Shown here: one piece after another, positions 25,601-39,400 of the stretch | Layout of the letters: each line of letters begins with the position of its first letter | Numbering within the stretch: position 1 is the first letter of the stretch | Assembly: GCF_040581485.1 (NCBI RefSeq) | Contig: NC_090133.1 | Span: forward strand, 14,136,001 to 14,200,000 | Source: Linepithema humile | Taxonomy: Eukaryota; Arthropoda; Insecta; Hymenoptera; Formicidae | DNA length: 64,000 nucleotides | Reading direction: 5' to 3' | Program-made: the position numbers and the translations under genes | The notes under the pieces: generated by a model | Database searches by the model: none | Seen by the model: only the letters and a program-made list of their open reading frames with translations | Told to the model about the DNA's origin: nothing

Positions 25601-27356
25601 TTTTTGTATACCACAGTCAAACCTTATAATAAGTATGATTAGCTTTAACATGAATATACGCCGCAGAAAAACTTTCTTTCTAAATTTCACAAATATTATT
25701 AGTTCGGATATAAAATCTGTTTCTGTCATTTAGATTGATTAAGTGCCAAACATATTCGATATCACAGTATTTGCTAATCATTTATCTACTTTAGCTAATT
25801 TTTCGCACCCAAAAAACTTTTGCTGTAGTTGCAAGACCATTTTTTTTAGTGTATGAGTGAGGAGAAAATCCTTATAAGGCATAATAAACAACAATGCTCT
25901 CAGGTGCAGTAGTCAAGATTTAAAATGGATTCCATCGATAATGCCTCTGTTTTTAGATATTAATAATTTTTACTTTTTTTTTATCAAGCAGAACATGAAC
26001 TATTAGAGATGAGAGTATTATCATGTTTTACTAGCAGGAAAACACAAATTAATACGTTCATAAAGCTCAGCAATAATAATTTGCGGTACTAGATATTTGA
26101 CAGTTTCATGTGCTGATTTTAATATTTTTCCGACAGGTTAGACATTTTTAAAGGTCAGATTCAGATTCAACAGCTCAAAAACTATAAAAAACATACCGTT
26201 TTTACTTGTCGCTCCGAGGGCCAAGATCGGCCTATTTTACTCATCCTCTTTTGAAGTCGATCCTTTTTTAACATACCAAAATCCAAATTATTTTTCAAAA
26301 TAGAAAACTTCTTACAAATTAAATTTTTGATAAAGATAAATAATGAAACTTTATTCCAGAATTTAAAATAAAGACTGAATTGTCAAAAAAAATAAAATAT
26401 TGAATATGAAAAAATTGAGAGCAGAATGCTAAGTCAAAAAATTTATTTATATCTTTGATAATTAATTTATCATAAAAATCAAAAAGATACAAAAATATCT
26501 TATAGGAAATATCTTATATCTTATATTGAAGTTTTATGTTTTTAGGAATATATTATATATAGTTTGTGTTTCTAGAAAGTAACGTCAAGTACTGAATCAG
26601 CCGTAATACAAATTATGACAGAAAAAGAAACAATCTTGCCGGTGGCACTTGAATCTTCCACAGAAGTCAGTGTGAGATCCAACAACAAACGTGCATCAAA
26701 CTCTAACAACAAGAATTCTAATAAAAATCGGAAGCGAATTAAGAATAAAACAAAGAATCAAAACAGAATCGGCAGCAAGAACAAAGTAATTACTTTTAAA
26801 TACAAATATTGATTAGAACTTTACTACTATCTAATAATGGATTTAACTTTGAATTTGAATATTTAAAAGCGAATGAGAAAAGTGAATCAATATATTTATT
26901 GCGTTTTTCAGACAAAGTCCAAGAGTAGACCGAAAGCGAGAGCCACTCTGTACGGATTAGCGTCCTTGCAGAGGACAGGCAACGTGTCATTGAACATGAT
27001 GAGTAATCACACAACAATTAAGACGAAGTTCAGTCTAGGACCACTCGTACTGAAAGTCGAGAAGGAGTTCGGTCGGGCTGCAAAAAAGGAACTGAGGAGC
27101 GCGACCGCCACTACAGCTGAGATGTCAGGCAAGCTGAGTCTACGCGTGTTGAACGGCGGCGCGGCGACGTTGCATTCTATTCGAGTATCGCAACCCAAAC
27201 AGGTACGTACTAAACCGATAGGAAAAAAAATGCGAAACAATTATACAATCTGACAATTATGGAAGACATTTACTCTTCTAAACCTTCTTTTTACGTTAAA
27301 TTTATTAGTGTCATTATTTAAATATCACTATTAATAATGACTTTTTAAATTTTAAG

Positions 27357-27408
<52 letters not shown>

Positions 27409-30400
27409 GTTTCCTTAGACATTTTTTTGTATCATCAAAAACAATCGAAATATTTCAGGTGGTTAAGATATACTTCAGACAGCACAAAACGTCTAAGGAA
27501 TCTGGGGGATATCCTGAGGAATGTCTCAGGACATCCTGAGGATATCCAAGCTATTCCCAGGATGTTTTGTATTGTCTAGAGTATATTTTGACCACCAGAA
27601 TTATTTCGATTGTTTTTGACGATACAAAAAAATGTCTAAGGAATGTTGCATGAAACATCTTACATGTTTGAGGGTAATTATAATGATAAGAAAGTTTTTC
27701 CTTGAAGTCATTTTTTAAAGAGATTAAAGATTAGAATAAATTTTTAAAATAAAATCTTACGTTTTTGTTTGCGTCAATTTATAGCTGACATCGAAAGAAG
27801 TTCAGCGACCTATGATAATATAACTTTCAGATGATCTTGAATATAGGAAATAGCATATGTTTGAGGAAAATATAACAATCAAAAATTTATATATTTTAAC
27901 ACAAAAATTTATTTTAAAAAATTTTTAAAATGATGTCCATTGACTTCAATACATTTTCGAAATACGAAACTAAATGACTTTTTTACGCTATTTTTGATAA
28001 TAGGTAATAGAATTATATGCTAGCAGAATACGTACATTTTGCAGTATTGTATATGAGAGCATTATCGAAAACTTTATTTTTTAAATATTTTCACAAAAAA
28101 AATTTCTAATAGGTTTAAATCTGATGATTGAGCCGGCCAGGAAATTCTAGCACCTTGTGCAATCCAATTGATTGAGAAACATTCAGTCTAGCACATTCCA
28201 CACGACGTATGCTAGACAGCCCTCAGGCTAAAATTGCTTTTTTTCGACTTACTTTAGTTAGTAGAAAAAAGCAGATATATACAGGATGGCCCCGAACGTT
28301 CCGGCGATATTTTGAGATCTTATAGGAAATTTGATTCTGAATCAAAAATTTCCTATAAACATGGGTCGAAAAATGCTTCCTTAAAAAGTTAGCGCCCAAA
28401 AACCTCTGAAATCACGGTTATTTTATACATTTTTACAAATATTAGGGAAAATATGCGTTTTTTAACAAATAGTACCCAAACAAAAATTGTAGAGAATTAA
28501 ATTATCTTTCAAATGAGATGAAAGCGATTGTAGTACGTTCCATAGGTGTCGAGATAGCCAGTTTTAAATGTACAAAAAAGTGTTTATTCGGATATCGACA
28601 GTAGAGCTTTTTTAAAATATTCTTTATTTATGCTGACATAGCTTCGCTAATTTTTAATGCTTATCTTGCTTGTTGGTTTTTCAACTAAAAAAATTTTTCT
28701 TTTCTGCATTGTTTATACCAATTACCATAGAAGGATAAAAGGAAGAGTAGAAGGTGAAAAAAAATAAAATAAAAAGAAAATAAAACTTAAAAAATTTCTA
28801 AAAAAATAATCTTTTTCTTTCAAAAAAATAAAATGATTCTTCTTTTTAAACTAAAATAGCATTGTAGTAGTAAAAAATGAATAACAACGTGAAAAAAACT
28901 AACTATTCTCAAAATGTCCCCCTCCAACTTCAATACACTTTCGGCATGAGTAGTGACTGATCTGGTCGCATTACGGATTTCCTCCCGATTTAATTTTAGT
29001 CGATCGAAAGCCGTGTTTATCAGTTAAATCAGATGTTCACGAAACTCGATTGGCGTTGAGTAAATTTCATTTTTCACTCTTCCCCATAAGTAAAAATCTA
29101 GAGGGGTTAAATCTGGAGACCTAGCTGGTCACTCCACAGGTCCCCATTATTTTTATTTTTGCTGAATTTTTTTATTGCTTCTACAGAATCACAAATCCTT
29201 TTGTGTGATTAAAGTACATATGCTAATAGAATTGTGGGTGACTGATTTAAAACAGAAAAAAAGAAAAAAATTTGGAAATTTTACCGACAACCTGCCAGTT
29301 CATAGGAATATTTATTTAATACAAAAGTTATATGGTATACATGTGCAAAACAAATCCACGTTCCAAAGAAAAGTATATCAAAGAATGACAAGAAATCTTT
29401 AAAATTAAGTTTAAAGCTTTAGTTTTAAAAACAACCTTTCCTTTACGGAAAATAAGTATTGAGCTCTCAATACTTAGTATTGGTCAATAATAAATTGGCC
29501 AATACTTTTTTGGGAAATACTTAGTATTGACAAATACTTAGTACTAGTATTGACGAATAATTGCAAAATGGATGTGTGTAAGGAACAACGTGTCGCGATA
29601 AAATTTTGTTTTAAAGCCGGTATTTTGGCGACTGAAACTTCATCAATGCTGCAAATGTCATGTTCATGTAATAACAAATAAATCACTTTTTCACTGACAT
29701 ACACAATTTTGCAGAAATAAAATTATTCTATGATTTTTTTTGTGTAGTGCAGTCTAAAACAAATAGTCAAAATATGTCTATATTTTTAAAATAGTATTTC
29801 TGATTTTATGAATCACAGTGATTTTATAAGATGTTCAATGTTAATAGTTTTTATTGGACTGTACCTTAGACAATATTATACTTTTCTCTGTTATAAGACA
29901 AGAATGTTTCTTTTCTACTGCAATAGAAATACATTTTCGATTTTGATATGTAACTTGGTATTTAAAATACATATCAAAATCGAAAATATATTTTGATGCA
30001 TTTTTGTGCTTAAAATAAAACTAATTGTAAGTATTTAAAGGAAGCACATATTGAAACAGATTATTGCAAGTCGCAAAATTCATATTGTTTCTGTTGGGTT
30101 TAAGAGTATTTATTTTAATAATATAAGAAGCCTTACACGCGTCCGTTGTCACACAACAACTAGCGTTACCACACATAATAAAGAAGAAGACAAGTGAGAG
30201 AGGAGGGGAAGAATAAAACAAAAGGAACTCTAATACAACAGCCTATCGCTGCCCACTTCCTCACCTCACAGTCGCGCGAGAGTTTAAATTCTAAATTATT
30301 TCAACAGTTTCTTTTACCAAGATTTTTTTACAAAAATAAATAAACACAAGAAATATCTTTATATTTCATGCTTTAGAAATAAAATATGTGGCATATGTAT

Positions 30401-33400
30401 ATCATATATGTACATACATCTATTGTAAAAACAGTATACAAAATGGTGTTAATTTTTTAAATAGATATTTTTATATGAATATAGATAATATGAAACACGT
30501 AATACAGAGTGAGGCAATAATTATTACCACCTTAAATATCTTCAAATCTATAGTTCGAGAAGAAGATTTGTGTAACTAAAGTTGCATGGTACGAAGGGGG
30601 CTATCATATGGCGATAATAATTTTTGTCCGGGTGGGGGCGCTTCAGAGATATCAAGGTTATCTTCATTTTTTTAAATAAAATCACCCTAATTTTTTTATA
30701 TAAATCGATTCCTCGCAATATTGCCTCAACACTTTTATACACAAAATAATGAGAAGAATCAATTGTCTTAAAGAAAAAATATGATATTTGAGCTACATAT
30801 TTTTTATATGGAGCTACATTTTATTTATATGGAAATTCGATTTTACATCCCAATACAATAAAAGGACGATTTTTATTCATTCGGAGATTTATCTGTCCGA
30901 TTTCTGAACAATCAGTTCAATATCTGAATTCCCTGTGTTGGGGTCGTATCAGAAAAATTAAACTGATAAAAATAATTACTATGCCTTTAATCTTACTAGC
31001 CACTCTTTGCAAGATTTATATAATCATCATGACTAAAACTTAAATGCGAGATAGATTGCGCAACGTGCGTCGCATAGCGGTAAACAAACGAATTAGCGAT
31101 TACCGAATATTGCTTTTGTAATGTTTTTGGAATGTTGCTGTCACAATCTCATGAAATATTATAATTACATGTTCCAATAATGTCTCAACAATATTATAAT
31201 ACATTGCAACTTGCAAGATTGTAACATTGCTGCAATGTAATTGCAATGTTCTGTGCTGTCTAGGTGAAAAGCGAGAAACCTTGGAAATATAACTTTCAGA
31301 GACATCACTGAAATCCAAATTTCAACTAAATGCAGGAATTTTCTGACACTTGGAAATAATTTTCACACAAATCACTAATAATCCCTGAATATATAATACC
31401 GTAAAAATGTTTCTAAATCTTACTGAAAGTCCCTGAAATATGTTTTCAGACATTTTCAGACAAATTTTAAGAGAAATTTTTTCACCAGGGTTCTCTATCT
31501 CTCTATCGGTTTTTTGTTTCACAAACAAGCTTGGCTGGCTTAACGGCGGTGCTCATTTCAGTATGTATAGAGTTCACTAAGTGAACTGATACAGGCATCA
31601 CACATGTGCGAGAATTTAGTATATACATTTTGTGGTCATGATTTAATATGAGTTAGCGGTCTAGTATATAATATAGATATCTGTGTATTGTACCGATTGT
31701 ACTCCGCCAAACAACAGTCAAAAATTTCGAACTTGACTGTACGTAGAAGGTCAGCAATACATTACATATGGTTCTCTTTCGGCTGGCGGCAAACGATTCA
31801 GTGCCCATTCCAGCATATACAGGATGTCCCAAAATTAGACCGACAAACTGCAGTTGGTTATAAAGCATACCAAAACAAGTCAATTTTGTCAATAAGCCCG
31901 TGGCTATAAATGAGTCGTTTTAACATTAGAGAATCAAAAACTAAGACATTGTTTGACATTGGTTAACTAAGACATTGTTGACTAACAAGGGGAGGACGCG
32001 GACTTCGGGTCACCGATTTCAAAGAAATTTTTATATGGTATAGTACTCTATCAGAAGAGTACTTTAGTAAAAGGATAGGGCGCAACGCTCAGCCGTTTTT
32101 GAGAAAAATCGATTTGAAGTTCATGGCGTCCCTTATATTCCGGTCTTGTTAGATCAATTGTCGAGATGGCGGCGTAGCTCGGGCACTTAGGCTCTGAGCT
32201 ATCACGCTGTCGACCTGGGTTCGATCCCTGTCTATTATACTTTTTTTTTTTATTTATTTTATTTATTCTAGCGAATATTTATTCATTATATTATTATAAT
32301 GAAATAAATTAATTTTAATTAACAATTTTGTTTTCTTTTTAATTTGCACTTTTACTACTTCTATCATATAAAAAATAAAGTAAAAAAACGTCTACGATTT
32401 AAATAATATTAATATACAGGAATAATATTAATAATATACAGGAATATAAGAGACGCCATAAACTTCAAATCGATTTTTCTCGAAAACGGCTAAGCGTTGC
32501 GCCCTATCCTTTTACTCAAGTATTCTTCTGATAGAGTACTATACCATATAAAAATTTCTTTGAAATCGGTGACCCGAAGTCCGCGTCCTCCCTTTGTAAG
32601 CTCGGTATCACAGTATTCAGTATTTATTCAACGTCACACTCAGTATTCATTATTATTTAACCGCAATTTATTTTCAAAATGAACAAGTTTTTTTATGAAG
32701 AACTGGTCGATATGCATCTAATTTATGGAGAAGCTAGATGTAATGGAAGAGAAGCTGCACGCTTGTATAAAGAGAGATATCTTCATCATACCACCTTTGC
32801 GTCCGTTCATCGTTTTCGAGAAGGTGGCAACCTGATGCGCGTTGATGATGCCGATCATCCAAAAGAAACACATACTGCAGCATATGAAAAAAAAGTCCTG
32901 GACTGTGTAGAGCAAGAACGTTCTACAAGTGTTCATGCAATTGCACACCATATGGGGGCTGCTAAGTCAACGGTATGGCGTGTTCTCCATGACCAACAGC
33001 TTCATCCCTACCATAACTAGAGAGTGTAAGTGATGAGTTTTGCACCCTCGAATTTTTCTCCCGTTGGTTTTTGGGTCGCCACTTCGTCCAGTGTGACTTT
33101 GATAGAACCATGCTGTTCACGGATAAAGCATATTTTACTCGGGATGATTTCTTCAATAGTGGCAACAGTCACATCTGGACTAATGAAAATCCTCATGCTA
33201 CCGCTTTTAGAAGAGATAAACACCAATTTGCCGTCAACATTTGGGCCGATATTGTCGACGATAATTTGATTAGTCTGCCATTTCATTTAAATGCTTATAT
33301 TTATCTTCAGTTCTTGCAACATGTTCTGCTAGATCTTTTAGAAGATGTCCCTTTGAATATACGACGAGACATGTGGTTTCAACATGATGGAGCACCTCTA

Positions 33401-36400
33401 CACTTCAATTTGAATGTGCGCAAGTGTCAGAATTTTTCGAACCGCTGGATTGGAAGAGGAGATCCTGTAGCTTAGCCTGCACGATCTCCCAATCTTACTC
33501 ATCTTGACTTTTTCCTTTGAGGTTATGTGAAATCTCTGGTGTACCAGACTCCTGTACTTAGACAGGAAAATCTTCTGGCGAGAATGATGGTCGCTTGCGC
33601 ACATGTACAAGCTGTTCCCAAAATATTCCATAGGGTTTATGAATTCATGAATCGACAATTCAATCTTTGTATGAAAGTAAATTTTTTTGGGGGGGGGGAA
33701 GACCAATAAGGCTATCAAGCAATTGAGCTAGTCAAGGTGGACCGTTTTACAATATAGTTTTCAAAAAAATTATAACGTTACTCTACGTGGTATTACAGCT
33801 ATTGCCACTACAGGTTTAGAAAGTTCCATAAACACAGATGGAAAAAGGATGCATTTATTTATGCATTAAATCTGTAGATTTCATTCTCTTCAAACGTCTC
33901 AGTCTTCCCTCTATGTGAAGTAGACGAGATGCCAATCGGTTTGAATGGCTGGTAAGGCGTTGTTTATGCTTTTTAACAGCTAGCATTTTTTCTTCAGCAA
34001 CAGTATTGATTTGTAAATCACAATGTATGTCCACGTCACGACAATACCACGGCGCATTAGTTATATCTCTAAGCACTTTGTTCTGAAAAACTTGTATAAT
34101 TTTGATATTCGAGTCCGCATTGCACCCTCACAACTGGATATCGTAAGTCCAAACTGACTTTAAGATTTATTTGTACAATAATGGTTTATTGTGTACTAAT
34201 AACTTGGAGTTTCTACCAATCATCCACTCCATTTTCAGACGTATGTTATTCAGCTGCTTTTTCTTAATTTTAATATGCTTTTTTCAGCGAAGTTTGGCGG
34301 TAAGTGTCATGCCAAAGTATTTCGCAGTATTTGAATACGAAATCACTTGTTGATTGATGGTAATCGATAGCAGAGTCACCTTTTTTAGAGTAAAATTAAT
34401 GTGTGATTTGCTTTCATTAAACTTAATGCGCCATCGTTACTTAATGGTCCAGTCCACAATCCGGTTCATAGCTCGTTGCATCTTGGTTGTGGTTATAACA
34501 GTGTCGCTATCAGTAGCCAAGATCGTAATATCATCTACAAACGTAGCAATTCTGACATCAGAATTTTTAGGGATGTCAGTAGTATATAAGAGATATAACG
34601 TCGGACCTAGGACGCTGCCCTGTGGTACTCCTACAGCAATTTTACGGAAACTAGAATAGATGTCTTCATATCTTACCCTAAAGCAGCGATCTTGTAGATA
34701 AAATTTCAACAGTTCATTGAACGACTTAGGAAGCATTCTTTTCAACTTATACACCAATCCATCGTGCCAAACCCTGTCGAAAGCCTGGGATACATCGAGC
34801 AGCACAGCTGTGCATACTTTCTTCTTTTCTAGCGTTACTTCAATTGTGTCAGTGATATGATGAACCTGATCTATAGTGGAGTTTTATCTCGAAAATCGAA
34901 CTGATGTTCCGGAAGTTTATTTTCTTCGATAATTTGTTTGAGTCTCTTAGTTATGAGTTTTTCGAAGACTTTAGATATGACTAGTAGAAGAGATATCGGT
35001 CTATATAATGTCATTTCATACAAAGATTTGCCAGGTTTCGGTATTGTGATTACTTCGATTATTTTCCATTGTTTAGGAAAATACCTTAATCGTAAGGACG
35101 CATTGAACAGGTGAGTCATTTTCATAATTCCTTTGTGTAGCAATTCTTTTAACATTCGAACAGTGATAAGGTCAAAGCCAGGGGCTTTTTTTGAATTTAA
35201 ACAATTTATTTCTTTTTTAATTTCCTTAGGAGATATATGTTTAATACGTTTAATATCTTCTTTATAATCTTCTACGATTTGATTAAATTCTACAGTATAA
35301 CCATCATGTGTTTCGTGTGGTTGAAATACACTCTCTAGATAATCTGCATGAAGGTCGGTTTTTTCTTGGTTGCTTTTGGCCCATTTACCATCAGTTTTCC
35401 TAATAAGTAGAGCATTAACGATTGGTCTCCTGATACGTTTTGTTGCTCTCCAGAGGGAATAATTGATGTCCTTTTTGGTTGTAAGTTGAAGGTCTTCCTT
35501 GAAGATACCTTGCTATCTCTTGATTTTTAATTTCATGTATAAGTCTTTTTAGTTTTTGATTTATTCTATTAAAAATAGCTTTACGTTCAGAATCGCGTGT
35601 TTTCTGCCAGCTTCTGCGAGCTTTCCTCTTTTCTCTAAGCATTTCTTTTATTTCAATAGAATAATTTATTCCAGGTGTTGTTTTCTTGAGAATCGGAGTA
35701 TTTGCTTTAGCTGCTTGCTGAAGCTGTTCTGTGAATAGTGTAGCTTATTTTTTGATCTGATCATATTGTTGCATCCGTGTCGGTTCTTGGCAGCTGATGA
35801 GCCGATCGATAATATCGCTTCTGACAGAAGAAAGACTGTTGTTAAATAAAATAAATTTGTTTATATTTCCTTGATGATGCGTTTCTATGACGTAGGTTTG
35901 TTTGTAAACAATGATAGTCAAGGCAGATTTGGAGCAACTGTCAAGCAGTGCGGACGTGCCTTGACAGCTCTGTTTGATTGTGAAATCGTTGTGTTGTGCA
36001 GTTTTGTGTTATTAAAGTTTCAATTACATTTTAATTAAGAGTGTTCTTATTTATTTTGTTTGCAAGTGCTGATTAAGTCGTGCGAGTACACAATTTTAAT
36101 AAGATCGATCCTTGGGCGCAACAATATGTTTTGAGTGGAACATTGAGGGTAATATTTTCTTCAAGATAGGTTTAGTAGTTTTCCCAATCCGTTTTCTTAT
36201 TGGTTAGGGATAATATGGTCTCCTTATACATTGTGTCACTAAGGATCAAGATAACTGAACTAAGATCCAGACAGGTTTCTACTTTAACATAATTTATTGA
36301 CGAGCCTTTAATGATAAAGAAATCAATCACGTCGGGATGCTTGTTAACGTCAGTGGGCCAGTAGCTAGGGCTACCGCTCGATAGGAATTCACAGTTTAAG

Positions 36401-39400
36401 GATCTTTCAGCATGAAGCAGCTCTCTTCCTTTTACCGAAGTATATCTATTGCGCCGATAAGTATGTTTGGCATTGAAGTCACCGCCTGCAATAAAAGAGT
36501 TACCTAAAGTTTAAAAAAATTTGATATAATATATTCATCTTGCTTGATGCTATGCCTTGGTGGGTTATAAATTGCAAAAATTGAGAATTTATATCTCTTG
36601 CATTGCATGCAGACAGTAGAAACTTGTATACTTTCTGTCGAGAATTTTAGTTCTTCGTGGTGTTTGAAATTAGCACGAATTATGACAGCAGCTCTTCCAC
36701 TAGCTTTATTGGAGGGGTAAATAGTATAATAGATTTTAAAGCCGTATTTTGAAATAGGATTTTTTCATGAAGTGGGTTTCGGATACCCATTTCATAAAAG
36801 AATGGTGATTTTCAATTTCACCTTGACCTTGATCTTCAAGGTCATTTGAAGGTCAAATCGAATTTTTTAAATAGAAATTTTTATTTTTGATTCCAAAATC
36901 TAATAGCTGGTGTCAAGAGCTTTTCAAAACACTATAATGAAGTTATTTTTTATTAAGTACTTTTCGAGTTATGAGGCTTGTAAATTACAGTATTTTGACA
37001 TAAAATATAAAATGTCTTGTAAAACATTCAGTTTTTGAGAATCTTACCTTAATACTTTTATGCACAAAATAATGAGACGAATCAATTGATATAAAGAAAA
37101 TACATAGTTGCTTTCAAGAAAAAATATGTAATTTGCAACATGCAACTGCATACTTTTTTTTTTAAACCAATGTGTTTTCTTTATACCAATTCATTTGTCT
37201 CATTATTTTGTGCATAAAAGTATTAAGTTAACATTCTCAAAAACTGAATGTTTTACAAGATATTTTATATTTTATGTCAAAATACTGTAATTTACAAGCC
37301 TCATAACTAAAAAAGTACTTTATGAAAAATAATTTTATTATAGTGTTTTGAAAAGCTCTTGACACCAGCTATTAGATTTTGGAATCAAAAATAGGGATTT
37401 CTATTTAAAAAATTCGATTTGACCTTCAAATGACCTTAAAGGTCAAGGTCAAGGTAAAATTAAAAATCACCATCCGATGTCCTCCTCCAAACCCAACAAC
37501 TTTTGTAAGGGTTATTTTCGGATTGGTGGCTCCCCTGACGAGATATTCAGGTGCGTAATTTAAAATGGGACATCCTGTATAATACATGTAACGTACATAC
37601 ATACGATATATGCTGATGTAGGTACATTTATAGATATACATAGGATATCGTATGGATATACAGGGTGTCCCAGACTTACCGTATCACCCGTTAATGGCAG
37701 ATTCCTGAGGTCATTTGGAGACGAAAATCTTAATACCAAAATGTCGAGGCTACTATAGTATTTGAATGGGAAAGGCTTAAAGTTTACCAATCAGCTTGTC
37801 AGAATTTCGCGCGCTCAGGGACATCGCATCTCGAAAGGACCCTTGCACAACACTTTATGTAGCAAATCATACTTCGTACCGATAGTATTGATTTTCTCTC
37901 ATAACATGAGAAACGTCATTTGTCAATGACATGACTGCTTTGACAGTTCGATGCGCATCGTGTCTTAATACAATTTAGAATTTATTATTGTTAGTAAATT
38001 CGTCAGTATTGCGAACAATGTAAATAAAGTAAATAAAGTGAATAAGAGCTGAGTGAAGTAAATAAAACGTATTGAATAAAGTGTTGTGCAAGCAAGGGTT
38101 CTTTCGAGATGCGATGTCCCTGAGCGCGCAAAATTCTGACAAGCTGATTGGTAAACTTTAAGCCTTTGCCATTCAAATACTATAGTAGCCTCGACATTTT
38201 GGTATTAAGATTTTTGTCTCCAAATAACCTCAGGAATCTGCGGGTGAATTAACGAGGAATTAACGGGTGATACGGTAAATCTGGGACACCCTGTATATAG
38301 CTATCTCTATCCTCAATGTAAGCGTCAACTCGTATGAACGCGCAACGTGCAGTATTACCAATACTTAAAATCTATAAGATATGTGACATGATATGAACTA
38401 TAAATTTCCAGCACTGGCAGCAGTGAATTTCGGAACGTAGCGTATGTGTAATCCTTCTCGGCAGCTTCGTGATGTGTGTGCAAGCACGTGCATTTATAAT
38501 CTCATATATATCTTTGATTTTTGTAAGTGATTGCAGGAAGAACTTTATTGAGTGGAAAATTATAATATTGATGTTATGTTACTTTGTATTTACTAAGAAT
38601 ATGAAATAAATAATAAAATATTAATATTGTGTCAATGTTGATATAATAATCAGTTATTAGTTTGTTTGCTTGCCGCTATGTGACGCATTATGCGCTATCT
38701 ATCTCGTATTTAAGTTTTAATCATGAGAACTATATAAAATTTGTAAAAGGCGGGTAATAATATTGAAGTCTTCAATTTCAAGATGTAATAACTTTTTCTA
38801 TCAGTTTAATATCTGAATCCCAACACAGGGAATTTAGATAAACTGATTGTTCAAAAATTGGGTAGATAAATATCCGAATGAATGAAAATTGTTTATTATT
38901 AAAAACGTACTGTATATACTATGTACATACATAAAATGTACCTCATGTACATGCCACGAACGTGCACTGCACATCCTCGGAATATACCCCATGTATACAG
39001 GGTGTCCCGTAATGATGATGATAAACCTTGCAGGGAGTGAAAGGAAGTGGAATTTTGAACTAAAAGTTCCTTTTCCACTTTTGGCTCAGACCATTATTTA
39101 CCGAGTTATTAACTATTAAAGTTTCTCAATGAGACGGCGCACAGCCAAAGTACGCAGGGGCGTCGCGCGCCGTACGATCTCTCGCGCTTGCTCCGGTCAC
39201 ATTGCCCCTGTCAAAATTGCATTTTAATTTGTCAAATTAATTAATACATAAATAAATAAATAAAAACAGTTAGAAATTGATCAACTAATTAATTTATTTG
39301 AAAAAATTATCAATAGATTGATACATTTTCACTAATAATTTTTCAAACATTTTATTGTGTTTTGTGGCCCTGAAAAAGGCCGATTTGCTCACAAAGCCGG

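Larger units (their letters stand above)
23041..26283. repeat. 3.2-kb foldback element in intron 1
   Basis: Left arm 23041-24570 and right arm 24701-26283 are inverted copies around a 130-base spacer. Matching landmarks are AAAACGGTATGTTTTTTTGT / ACATACCGTTTTTACTTG, TTGAATATGTTTGGCA / GCCAAACATATTCGA, and CTACATCAGCAAAACG / GTTTTGCTGATGTAG. Short predicted peptides of about 65-70 residues at 24140-24367 and 24905-25138 are mirror images caused by the palindrome. Transcribed as part of the host intron it would form a very long hairpin. Confidence 0.9.
31817..33840 (+). mobile_element. broken CAGGRTGTCCC-type DNA transposon
   Basis: Left end ATACAGGATGTCCCAAAATT. The transposase fossil starts at 32679. 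The leader between them is interrupted by a foldback insertion (31985-32597). The right terminus is not found and may have been removed where LINE sequence begins near 33850. Confidence 0.65.

Noticed and set aside
29175..29402. 75-codon frame after a transposase fragment
   Set aside because: Phrases such as LPVHRNIYLIQKLYG look protein-like, but no family is recognised and no start or neighbouring exon supports it.
32170..32250. Functional tRNA gene
   Set aside because: Only the D and T arms are tRNA-like; the anticodon stem and acceptor stem do not pair.
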